A DNA stretch of 43,904 nt from contig JAGVKG010000032.1 in NCBI GenBank assembly GCA_020050685.1, positions 1-43,904 of the forward strand. Direction: 5' to 3'. Position 1 is the first letter of the stretch, and each line of letters starts with the position of its first letter. The position numbers were made by a program, and so were the translations under genes. Below the pieces are notes generated by a model. The model was given only the letters and a program-made list of their open reading frames with translations, had not been told where the DNA came from and did no database searches. Shown here piece by piece: positions 16,034 through 23,724 of the stretch. Source of the DNA: Candidatus Obscuribacterales bacterium. Its GTDB lineage: Bacteria; Cyanobacteriota; Vampirovibrionia; Obscuribacterales; Obscuribacteraceae.

Positions 16034-16048
16034 TTACAGGCTCAATTC

Positions 16049-17173
16049 TTACTGAGGATAATAGCCGCCGCCTGCACCGTACATGGGTGATTGCCCGCCT
16101 GGTGCACCATAGACTGGTGGTGTGGGTGCAGCAGTAATTTGCAGTGGTGCATCGAGACGAATTGGCAAAGTGGTGCCTGCGGTAATTCTTGTTTCTGCAC
16201 CTTTTCTTATACCAGCATCGATTAAGCCGACGCCACCACCCATGGCTGTACCGAAGACAGCGCCCATACCTGTCGCCATGCCCATTCTGCCACCGGACAT
16301 GCCACCAACAATTGCTCCTAAGCCTGTGCCTAAGGCGGCACCACCAGCAGCACCAACACCGGTTGTGAGCAAGCCTTTGCCCACACGTCCTGCGGTTGTG
16401 CCACCAGTCAATCTCAATTGGCTGGTATCAATAGAAGCGGAAATGGGAAACTGCCTGCCATCAGGTGTTTGCACTTGTGTGAAACTCATGTCCACTTTGC
16501 CATTGGCACCAAAGCGAAAATGTTTGGCTGAAATTACATTGGTGATTTGACCGGAAATTACAGAGCCGGCAGGTATAACAATTTGTGAGCCGGAATATAA
16601 GGGTTCGGTGAGAGTGGCTGCAACTGGCTCACCAACTTGGGTAGCGCCGGAATCAATTGAATTGCGTAAAGATGCATGCATCTCTGTTCCTGCTGCTACT
16701 GATGCAACATAGCCTTGATAGGTTGGTGTTTGTTGTTGCGCATAACCACCTTGTTGGCCATAACCAAATTGTGGTGGCTGTGCATACTGCCCTTGACCAT
16801 ATCCTGGTTGAGCATAACCGGCCTGGCCGCCTTGTGGTGCACCGTATCCTGGTTGCGCACCATATTGAGGCTGCTGCATACCTTGCATACCTTGCGTACC
16901 GGGCATGGCCGCTTGATCTTGCGGCATGGCAAAACCTTGCATATTAGGATCGCCCGTTTGTTGCTGTTGTACTTGTCCCTGATATTGAGGCTGTGCATAC
17001 TGCCCTTGGTATTGGGGCATTTGTCCTTGCGGTGGCGAGCCTTGTGGCAACTGATATTGATTGCTCGGAGCCGCATTCTGCTGATAAGCATTGGCACCGT
17101 AATCTTGTGCCGATGCGGGACTTTGGGTTGTGGCGAGCGAAAGGCTGAAAGCAAGTAAAACGAGATGGCGCAT
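16049..17173 (-). CDS. Exported Gln/Gly/Tyr-rich glycine-zipper protein
   Basis: About 374 residues. After a signal peptide (MRHLVLLAFSLSLATTQ, cut near ASA) comes a repetitive Gln/Gly/Pro/Tyr-rich region of roughly 140 residues with recurring GYGQ, YAQP and QYQGQ units. A compact beta-rich segment follows (VAAGTEMHASLRNSIDSG, then SQIVIPAGSVISGQ), resembling TrbI/VirB10-type or surface-assembly domains. Next is a glycine-zipper stretch (GAAGGAALGTGLGAIVGG) able to insert in a membrane, and a Pro/Gly-rich tail. The function is unknown; an envelope or surface role is likely. ATG 17173 is chosen because GAGG lies 8 bases upstream; a TTG at 17206 would spoil the signal peptide. Confidence 0.7.
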   Translation of the reverse strand: MRHLVLLAFSLSLATTQSPASAQDYGANAYQQNAAPSNQYQLPQGSPPQGQMPQYQGQYAQPQYQGQVQQQQTGDPNMQGFAMPQDQAAMPGTQGMQGMQQPQYGAQPGYGAPQGGQAGYAQPGYGQGQYAQPPQFGYGQQGGYAQQQTPTYQGYVASVAAGTEMHASLRNSIDSGATQVGEPVAATLTEPLYSGSQIVIPAGSVISGQITNVISAKHFRFGANGKVDMSFTQVQTPDGRQFPISASIDTSQLRLTGGTTAGRVGKGLLTTGVGAAGGAALGTGLGAIVGGMSGGRMGMATGMGAVFGTAMGGGVGLIDAGIRKGAETRITAGTTLPIRLDAPLQITAAPTPPVYGAPGGQSPMYGAGGGYYPQ

Positions 17174-17227
17174 GGATTGAGCCTCATAAGAGAAATAGCA
17201 ATCCAAATGATATCAAGAAAACGAGCT

Positions 17228-17599
17228 TTATATGCCCATTTGGCTAAGTTGTTTTGCTTGCTCTTCGACCGAACGAATCAGCCCATCTAAGTTGATGCGC
17301 TGTCCTGGGGCGGTGAGCACCACCAGGTAATGCTTAGGAATTTGATAGAAGTGCACAACGCCTTGGTCGGTGAGCAAAGTCATTTGCTCCAATCCGCCCA
17401 TGTTCATTCTTTGCAAAGAGACATCGTTATTTGCAAATAAGGTTGCTGAAAGCGCGCCCAAAGTTTGCAGATCCATATCTTCTGGTAACGAGGAAGACAC
17501 CATTACGCCTTCCTCTGTGACTAGCAAACAACCTAGAATCCCATGCTTGCCATTGAGCGTATCAAGCAAAGTCTTGATTGCCGCGGGCTCAGATGCCAT
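17228..17599 (-). CDS. Roadblock/LC7 domain protein
   Basis: A 123-residue single-domain protein with the roadblock/LC7 pattern: a first helix (IKTLLDTLNG), then GILGCLLVTEEGVMVSSSLP, a central helix (LGALSATLFANNDVS), the LLTDQGVVHFYQI strand and a final helix. Such proteins usually dimerise and control small Ras-like GTPases in polarity, motility or signalling. No such GTPase is in the window. AAGGAG precedes the ATG with good spacing. It lies 54 bases before the glycine-zipper gene and 34 after the secreted Lys/Ser-rich gene, so all three may be co-transcribed. Confidence 0.85.
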   Translation of the reverse strand: MASEPAAIKTLLDTLNGKHGILGCLLVTEEGVMVSSSLPEDMDLQTLGALSATLFANNDVSLQRMNMGGLEQMTLLTDQGVVHFYQIPKHYLVVLTAPGQRINLDGLIRSVEEQAKQLSQMGI

Positions 17600-17633
17600 G
17601 TTGATTCTCCTTTGTTATTTTGCAGCTTAACTG

Positions 17634-18500
17634 CTATTTCTTTTGTGTCTTACCGGCAGGAGCTTTGGCAGGCTGTCTGGGAGCCGCACCCTTACCAGAC
17701 TTCGGCATCTTCATGATTACATCCGGTGGATGATTTTTGGTTTCCGGTTGAATTGATTTGTTTGGTTGCGATTTGGATTTTGATTCAGGCTTTGATTCTT
17801 TGGAATCAGTTTTGGAATCGGACTTGGTGTCGGTCTTTGATTCGGACTTGGATTCTGCGTCGCCTGTGGCTTTTGCTTCTTTGTCATCAGTAGACTGAGC
17901 TTTCTTCTCTTCGCCAAGTCTTTTCAACTGAAATACTTCGACCCAAGGATCGTCTAAAGCTGTACTAAAAACTTTTCCGACCAATTCCAATTGATCGCCT
18001 TCTTTCAGGGTTGCCAACAAGGCGTTTTCCGGATCCTTTTCTTTTGGCATAGCCATGGCCAACTTCAATTCTGAAAGTGGCACTTTGCTTTGGGGACGGA
18101 AAATCAAAAAGGACAAATGAGTTTTCGAGGAACGCATTGCCGGCTTGTAATCGAGAGCCAAGCTGGAAAAACCTGCGAAATTTGCTAAGAACTTGACATT
18201 CTTGTTCAAGTAGTCATTAGGCTTGCTGACAAGATCTTCGGGGATGACTGTAACAGCGCTATCCAGAATTGGTTTTAAATCAATCTGTGGTTTTGGTTTT
18301 TCTTGTGTAGCCGCTTCTGCCGGTTTCTTTTCTTGTTTTTCCGGCGCTGTCTTGTTCTGTGCAGATATTTGCACCTGACCTTTTGCCAGTGAGACTGGGC
18401 TTGCCAAAAGTCCAAAGACCAAAAGGAAAGACAAACAATTGCTCAAGCCGGCTTGCTTTGAGGAAATGATTGTGGGAGAAAAAATTTGTTTGCCTGTCAT
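17634..18500 (-). CDS. Exported protein with Lys/Ser-rich repeat tail
   Basis: A 288-residue protein. A hydrophobic export signal (LSNCLSFLLVFGLLASPVSL) precedes a Lys/Pro/Ala linker. A globular part of about 110 residues (around 85-195, from DLVSKPNDYLNKNVKFLANF to WVEVFQLKRL) has the strand and loop rhythm of an OB-fold. A low-complexity Lys/Ser/Asp/Glu tail with recurring SKTDSK-like units (about 208-250) follows, and a Pro/Lys-rich basic C-terminus ends it. I recognise no catalytic motif. The basic tail could bind acidic polymers such as nucleic acid or wall polymer. AAGG lies 9 bases before the start. Confidence 0.6.
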   Translation of the reverse strand: MTGKQIFSPTIISSKQAGLSNCLSFLLVFGLLASPVSLAKGQVQISAQNKTAPEKQEKKPAEAATQEKPKPQIDLKPILDSAVTVIPEDLVSKPNDYLNKNVKFLANFAGFSSLALDYKPAMRSSKTHLSFLIFRPQSKVPLSELKLAMAMPKEKDPENALLATLKEGDQLELVGKVFSTALDDPWVEVFQLKRLGEEKKAQSTDDKEAKATGDAESKSESKTDTKSDSKTDSKESKPESKSKSQPNKSIQPETKNHPPDVIMKMPKSGKGAAPRQPAKAPAGKTQKK

Positions 18501-18569
18501 TTGCTGTTACCTTACGAACTTTTTAGCGTATTTATATTACCAGAAGCTTATTAAACTTGTTGGCTCTCG

Positions 18570-18590
18570 CACGATATTATTCACGATATT
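18570..18590. repeat. Direct repeat upstream of mutS
   Basis: CACGATATT occurs at 18570-18578 and again at 18582-18590, a 12-base period, within the 126-base divergent gap before mutS. It may be a regulator binding site on one face of the helix or simply chance. Confidence 0.3.
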
Positions 18591-18626
18591 CTCGGCCTGA
18601 TTCCATTTGCCCAAGGTAGGTTGGCG

Positions 18627-21218
18627 ATGTCAAATGAAAGCGAAAACACCAAAGAATTGACGCCATTGATGCGCCAGTACTGGGATGTGAAAGAACAAAA
18701 CCCGGATTGTCTGCTTTTCTTTCGCATGGGCGATTTTTATGAGATGTTCGATTCCGATGCGCAAGTTGCTGCACGTGAATTAGATATTACGCTTACAAGC
18801 CGTCCTGAATCTGCTTATCCTGGTGGTCGCATTCCCATGGCAGGAGTGCCAGTGCGCTCTTGCGATCTTTACTTGGCGAAACTTTTGGCCAAGGGTTATT
18901 CGGTGGCCATTTGCGAACAAGTGGGACCGGTTGGTGTGACGCGCGGACCAATGGAAAGAAAAGTGGCGCGCATATTTACACCAGGCACGATTATCGAAAC
19001 AGATTTGTTGCCGTCGCGCCAGAATAATTATTTAGCAGCGATTGTGCGGGCAGGCGATCTTTGGGGGCTTGCTTATGTTGATGCATCAGTTGGTGAATTT
19101 GCTTCGTGCCAATTGACCGAGCCAGAACTTTGTTTGGAACTTTCACGTTTGAATCCCAGCGAAGTATTGGTTGCCTCGCGTGTGGTCAAGCCAGGTCCGA
19201 ACCAAGTGGTACCACAGGAGATACTCGAGGCACCAAAGGGAACAGATGCGCAATTTCGTCTTTGCGGTCGGCCGGCAATGTTCTTTCAAGTGGAACCAGC
19301 GCGCCGGCGCATTATGGATCTTTTCAAAATCAGTACGCTGGAAGGATTCGGTTTGCAGTCGATGCCTCTGGCAATTGCTGCAGCCGGGGCAATTATTGAA
19401 TATTTGCAGCGCACCCAAGCAAAAGAAATGCCCCAGTTCCCTGGCATTGCCACATACTTTCCCGGTGGTCACTTAATCCTGGATGCAAATACCAAACGCA
19501 ATTTGGAATTGACAGAAACTGTGCGCGATCGCAGTTTTGCGGGCAGCTTGCTTTCGGTGCTCGATAAAACAAAAACAGCCATGGGCGGACGCCTTTTGCG
19601 CAGCTGGTTGCTCAAGCCACTATATTCGGTGCCCGAGATTAGCCAAAGACAAAAGGCCATTGGTGAGCTTTTGTCCGATCAATATCGGGCAAGTGTTGTG
19701 GAAGACTCACTGGACAAAGTATCCGATTTAGAAAGACTGGCAATGAAACTTCGCTCGGCAACAGTTGGGCCAAAAGATCTTGTTGCCATCGGTCAATCGC
19801 TTGCCGTATTGCCGTCTGTTGGCGAAGCACTATCAGGTGCGGATAGCGAATTTCTGTCAGCCTTATCCAAAGTGCCTTTTGCTTTGATTGAGCTTGGTGA
19901 AAAAATTCGCAGCGCTGTGGCCGACGATGCATCCAGAGAACTGACCGAAGGGGGAATTTTTAAATCCGGGTTCTCTCCTGAATTGGATGAAATCAGATCT
20001 TTGCTTTCCGGTGGTCGTGACTGGATTGAGAAATTCCAATTGCAAGAACAAGAACGTACTGGAATTAAATCGCTCAAGGTTAGTTTCAACAATAACTTTG
20101 GTTATTACATTGAAATTACTCACGCTAACAAAGGCGCAGTGCCGGAAGACTACATTCGCAAACAGACTTTGACGAATGCAGAGCGGTACATTACGCCTGA
20201 GCTAAAAGAATACGAGGCAAAGATTCTTAACGCAGAGAAAAATCAATCGACTCTCGAGTACAAACTCTTTGTTGACTTCCGCCAAGGCTTGTCGGGATTC
20301 GGTGATCATTTGTTGAAAGCGGCCCGTGATCTGGCGGCATTAGATTCGTTGCTGTCGCTTGCTAAAGTTGCACGTGAGCGCCGTTATATTTGCCCAACCG
20401 TCGATGATTCACTTTGTTTGGATATTGTTTCCGGCCGGCATCCGGTTTTAGAAAGCATTTTGCCGATGGGCAAATATGTGGCGAATGACACTAAATTGAT
20501 TGGTGCCAGCGCGGAAAATCAGTTGATTATTCTCACTGGTCCAAACATGTCCGGTAAGTCAAGCTTGCTCAGACAAGCAGCACACATAGTAATTTTGGCC
20601 CAAATGGGATCTTATGTGCCGGCAGAGTATGCCCATATTGGACTTTGTGATCGCATATTCACAAGAATTGGTGCTGTCGACGATCTGACTGCCGGGCAGT
20701 CAACGTTCTTGGTGGAGATGAGCGAAACAACAGAGTGTTGTTTGTCCGCCACTGAGCGATCGCTTATCCTATTAGATGAAGTTGGTCGCGGCACAAGCAC
20801 TTATGACGGTGTGGCAATCGCTTGGTCAGTGGCTGAATATCTTGCTCGTGACGTCAAGGCAAGAACAATATTTGCCACCCACTATCATGAATTAAATGGC
20901 TTGGCCAATTTCTTACCGCAAATTGCGAACTTTCAAGTTTTGGTGAGAGAGATGGAAGGACAAGTCGAATTCTTGCGCAAAGTGGTGCCTGGTGGTGCCA
21001 GCCGCAGCTTTGGTATTCAAGTTGCCAAAATGTCTGGCTTGCCGGAACAAATTATCTCGCGTGCTCAGCTTTTGATGAACCAAATGGAACGCAAGAGTGC
21101 TGCTAGTAAAATTCTCGATGGGCCGAAAGTTCGTGCAGTCGATCTAGGTGATGTTTCACAACTGTCCATTTTTAGTCCAATAAATGTTCCAGCAAGCGGG
21201 CAAGAAGTTCTCACATGA
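18627..21218 (+). CDS. mutS: DNA mismatch repair protein MutS
   Basis: About 863 residues, full length for MutS1. The N-terminal mismatch-recognition domain carries the Phe-x-Glu region in FRMGDFYEMF. The clamp and lever domains follow. The C-terminal ABC-type ATPase has Walker A GPNMSGKSS near 638, the LLDEVGRGTSTYDG Walker B and signature region, and FATHYHELNGL. It should detect mismatches and small loops and recruit MutL. The ATG at 18627 is preferred because AAGGTAGG lies 6 bases upstream; TTG 18621 overlaps that site. No mutL is adjacent. Its stop overlaps the next gene's ATG (ATGA), coupling it to an exported TPR protein. Confidence 0.97.
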   Translation: MSNESENTKELTPLMRQYWDVKEQNPDCLLFFRMGDFYEMFDSDAQVAARELDITLTSRPESAYPGGRIPMAGVPVRSCDLYLAKLLAKGYSVAICEQVGPVGVTRGPMERKVARIFTPGTIIETDLLPSRQNNYLAAIVRAGDLWGLAYVDASVGEFASCQLTEPELCLELSRLNPSEVLVASRVVKPGPNQVVPQEILEAPKGTDAQFRLCGRPAMFFQVEPARRRIMDLFKISTLEGFGLQSMPLAIAAAGAIIEYLQRTQAKEMPQFPGIATYFPGGHLILDANTKRNLELTETVRDRSFAGSLLSVLDKTKTAMGGRLLRSWLLKPLYSVPEISQRQKAIGELLSDQYRASVVEDSLDKVSDLERLAMKLRSATVGPKDLVAIGQSLAVLPSVGEALSGADSEFLSALSKVPFALIELGEKIRSAVADDASRELTEGGIFKSGFSPELDEIRSLLSGGRDWIEKFQLQEQERTGIKSLKVSFNNNFGYYIEITHANKGAVPEDYIRKQTLTNAERYITPELKEYEAKILNAEKNQSTLEYKLFVDFRQGLSGFGDHLLKAARDLAALDSLLSLAKVARERRYICPTVDDSLCLDIVSGRHPVLESILPMGKYVANDTKLIGASAENQLIILTGPNMSGKSSLLRQAAHIVILAQMGSYVPAEYAHIGLCDRIFTRIGAVDDLTAGQSTFLVEMSETTECCLSATERSLILLDEVGRGTSTYDGVAIAWSVAEYLARDVKARTIFATHYHELNGLANFLPQIANFQVLVREMEGQVEFLRKVVPGGASRSFGIQVAKMSGLPEQIISRAQLLMNQMERKSAASKILDGPKVRAVDLGDVSQLSIFSPINVPASGQEVLT

Positions 21219-23710
21219 AATTATTTGATAAGCAATTTGGATTCAGAAATAAATATGCGGCCACATTTCTGACAAGCATTTTTTTGAGCTCGTCATTTGC
21301 CAATCTGCCGATTTTGGCAGCCAGTGCAGATAGTAGTACGACACAGCCTGAAAGCAAAAGAGCAGAGAATCTGCCGACAATCAAACGTCTTGGTATCACG
21401 GCTAAGACTTACCATCTGATCAATCAAGGTAATTGGCAACAAGCGAGAGAAGAAATTGAAAAAGCTGCGGATGCCTCTGCCTTTTCTAAGCAATCAGCCT
21501 GGCTGGCATTTGCTTATTTCTATTTGGGTAATTGTGCTGGGCTGAGTAAATTATCCAATGGCCTAGGCGCCAACCAATCTCAATCAAAGAACGAAGACAC
21601 CGCCAAAGAAATGACGCGAGTCTTAGTCTTGGCTTTGAACGATCTCTGCCAAAAGAAAGTTGATGATGCACAAGATATTTTGTTTGCCTTCCAACAAATT
21701 CATTCTGTGCCGTGCGATCAAGACACGCTTTTCAATTTTTGCTTGGCGGCAGTTTATGCCAAAAAGCAAGATCAGGTAACCGCGGAAAAATATTGTGCCA
21801 AGACGCTTGCATTAGCACCGGATTTTGCTTGGGGATATCGAACTGATGGCATGCTCTTTGAAAAATCATTGAATAAGCCAACACTTGCTATCGCTCAGTA
21901 TCGCCAGGCGCTTGCGCTTGAACCAAACTTTTCCGAAGCAAGAGACTTGTTAGTTAATCTTTTGCTCTCCAGAAATAATTTCGATCAAGCAATTGAGGTT
22001 TCGCAGCAAGGTATCAAAGCCGATTCACACAATGCCGCGAATTATTTTCGCCTGGCGCAAATTTATATCGAGCAATGGCGTTTGAAGGAAGCTTTGAAGT
22101 TGCTTGATAAAGCAATTTACATTGCTCATTCGGAAAGTCCGAGTACGGCTCGCTTTCATCATGCGAAAGCTTCCATATTGCGTTTCCAAGGAAATTTGCC
22201 GCAAGCGATTTTAGAGCAGCAAAAGGCAGTCGCGGTGAGCAAGGACAAAGCATTTGAGTTGATTGAGCTGGCTCATTTAAATGCCCTGTCCGAAAATGCC
22301 ACGAGTGCTGCCGACAATTTGAAGCAAGCACTGGCTATTGATCCAAGCAATAATTTTGCCCACGATAAATTGGTCGAGATTTTATTGGCGGAAAAACGCT
22401 TTGACTTGCTTGAAGGCGAATATGCGCGCGTGATTGCTTTGGAACCAAAAGATAGCAATCACCATGTTGGTTTAGCGCGCGTGTTTATTGCCGAAGGCAA
22501 AAATGATCAAGCAATTGGTGAGCTGAAGCAGGCAAGCCAATTAAGTGAAACGAACGCGCTTGCTTATGAACTTCTGGGTGGAATCTACCTTGAGAAAAAG
22601 GAGTATGCAAGTGCGGCGAAAGAATTTACCAAGGCGTTGAATATAAGCCCCGGATCGCTTTCGAACTTGCTTGCCCTTGGTTATGCCTACAAGAAAAACG
22701 GCGATTATCTGCAAGCAGAAACTGCACTGGTTACGGCGATTGCTCTTAAGCAATTGAATCAAACCACGGGTGTAGTGCAGGGTTCTTCCGCACCAGGCAA
22801 CCAATCAATTGGCAAGAGCCCAGACGCAAGTGCAACGGCTCGTCCTGATAATAGTTCAGCACCACTTTTGCGAGAGCTAGGCGAATTGTTTCTGGAAGAA
22901 GGAAGATTTACAGAAGCGTCTCAGCAATTTGAAGCAGTCGGTGCACTGAATAGAGATCAGGTCAGTCCTAGACAACAAGAAATTGATCTTTACTTGTTAG
23001 CTAAGGCAAATCTATTACGTGATCGCACACAAGCGATGAGTGGTGCGCTCATGGAAGCATTCGACAAGTTGCCGGCTGAGGTTAAGTCCACGCAGTCTCA
23101 ATCGGCTGTGAAGGCACTCTTACAAGCTGGACGTGTGCAGCAAGCGCAAGCATTGCTAGATAAATACAAGCCAGCACAGGCGGATGATTACAATTGGCTT
23201 TTGTTGGAAGCCGAGATCATGCGTGCTCAAGGTGCTTTGAAGGAAGCGCGCGCGCAAGCGCTTGAGGTTGCATCCAAAAGTAAGGATGAAGCATTGCAGG
23301 CGCATGCCTATGTTCAGCTGGCACTCTTGGCCTTGGCAAACAATGACACGGCTCAAGCCAGAACAAATATCACACATGCTTTGGAGATCAACACCAAATC
23401 AGCTGTGGCGTATTCCGTACTTGCGAGAATTTCGCTTCTGGAAAAGAATCCAGTAGCGGCAATTGAGCAAGCTAAAATTGCTCTCGAGGTCAATCCCTAT
23501 TATGCGCCAGCCTATCTTTTGCTTGGTGATGTCTTGATGCTGCAAGGCGATGCAAAAAACGCCCTTGATACTTATAGAAAAGCCTTGGAGCTTCATCCTG
23601 GTTTCTTGGACGTGCACAAGTCTCTGCTTGCTGCCTACAAGAAATTAGGACTGACACGCGAAGTACAGCAAGAAGAAACTGCAATCAGCAATATCCAAAG
23701 TAGGCAATAG
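21215..23710 (+). CDS. Large exported TPR-repeat protein
   Basis: An 831-residue protein. The N-terminal signal peptide or anchor (ATFLTSIFLSSSFANLPILA) is followed by tetratricopeptide repeats across nearly the whole length. Typical TPR signatures are GYRTDGMLFEKSLNKPTLAIAQYRQAL, YFRLAQIYIEQWRLKEALKLL and AYLLLGDVLMLQGDAKNALDTYRKALEL. A Gly/Ser/Ala-rich linker near 520-550 divides two TPR blocks. It is probably a periplasmic or outer-membrane scaffold for protein assembly, as in lipoprotein or polysaccharide export TPR proteins. It overlaps mutS by four bases, an odd functional pairing that more likely reflects shared transcription than shared function. Confidence 0.9.
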   Translation: MKLFDKQFGFRNKYAATFLTSIFLSSSFANLPILAASADSSTTQPESKRAENLPTIKRLGITAKTYHLINQGNWQQAREEIEKAADASAFSKQSAWLAFAYFYLGNCAGLSKLSNGLGANQSQSKNEDTAKEMTRVLVLALNDLCQKKVDDAQDILFAFQQIHSVPCDQDTLFNFCLAAVYAKKQDQVTAEKYCAKTLALAPDFAWGYRTDGMLFEKSLNKPTLAIAQYRQALALEPNFSEARDLLVNLLLSRNNFDQAIEVSQQGIKADSHNAANYFRLAQIYIEQWRLKEALKLLDKAIYIAHSESPSTARFHHAKASILRFQGNLPQAILEQQKAVAVSKDKAFELIELAHLNALSENATSAADNLKQALAIDPSNNFAHDKLVEILLAEKRFDLLEGEYARVIALEPKDSNHHVGLARVFIAEGKNDQAIGELKQASQLSETNALAYELLGGIYLEKKEYASAAKEFTKALNISPGSLSNLLALGYAYKKNGDYLQAETALVTAIALKQLNQTTGVVQGSSAPGNQSIGKSPDASATARPDNSSAPLLRELGELFLEEGRFTEASQQFEAVGALNRDQVSPRQQEIDLYLLAKANLLRDRTQAMSGALMEAFDKLPAEVKSTQSQSAVKALLQAGRVQQAQALLDKYKPAQADDYNWLLLEAEIMRAQGALKEARAQALEVASKSKDEALQAHAYVQLALLALANNDTAQARTNITHALEINTKSAVAYSVLARISLLEKNPVAAIEQAKIALEVNPYYAPAYLLLGDVLMLQGDAKNALDTYRKALELHPGFLDVHKSLLAAYKKLGLTREVQQEETAISNIQSRQ

Positions 23711-23724
23711 GGCAGACAATAAGT

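Noticed and set aside
16122-17158. Long plus-strand frames opposite the glycine-zipper gene
   Set aside because: Complementary reading of a Gln/Gly/Pro-rich repetitive gene yields open but meaningless frames.
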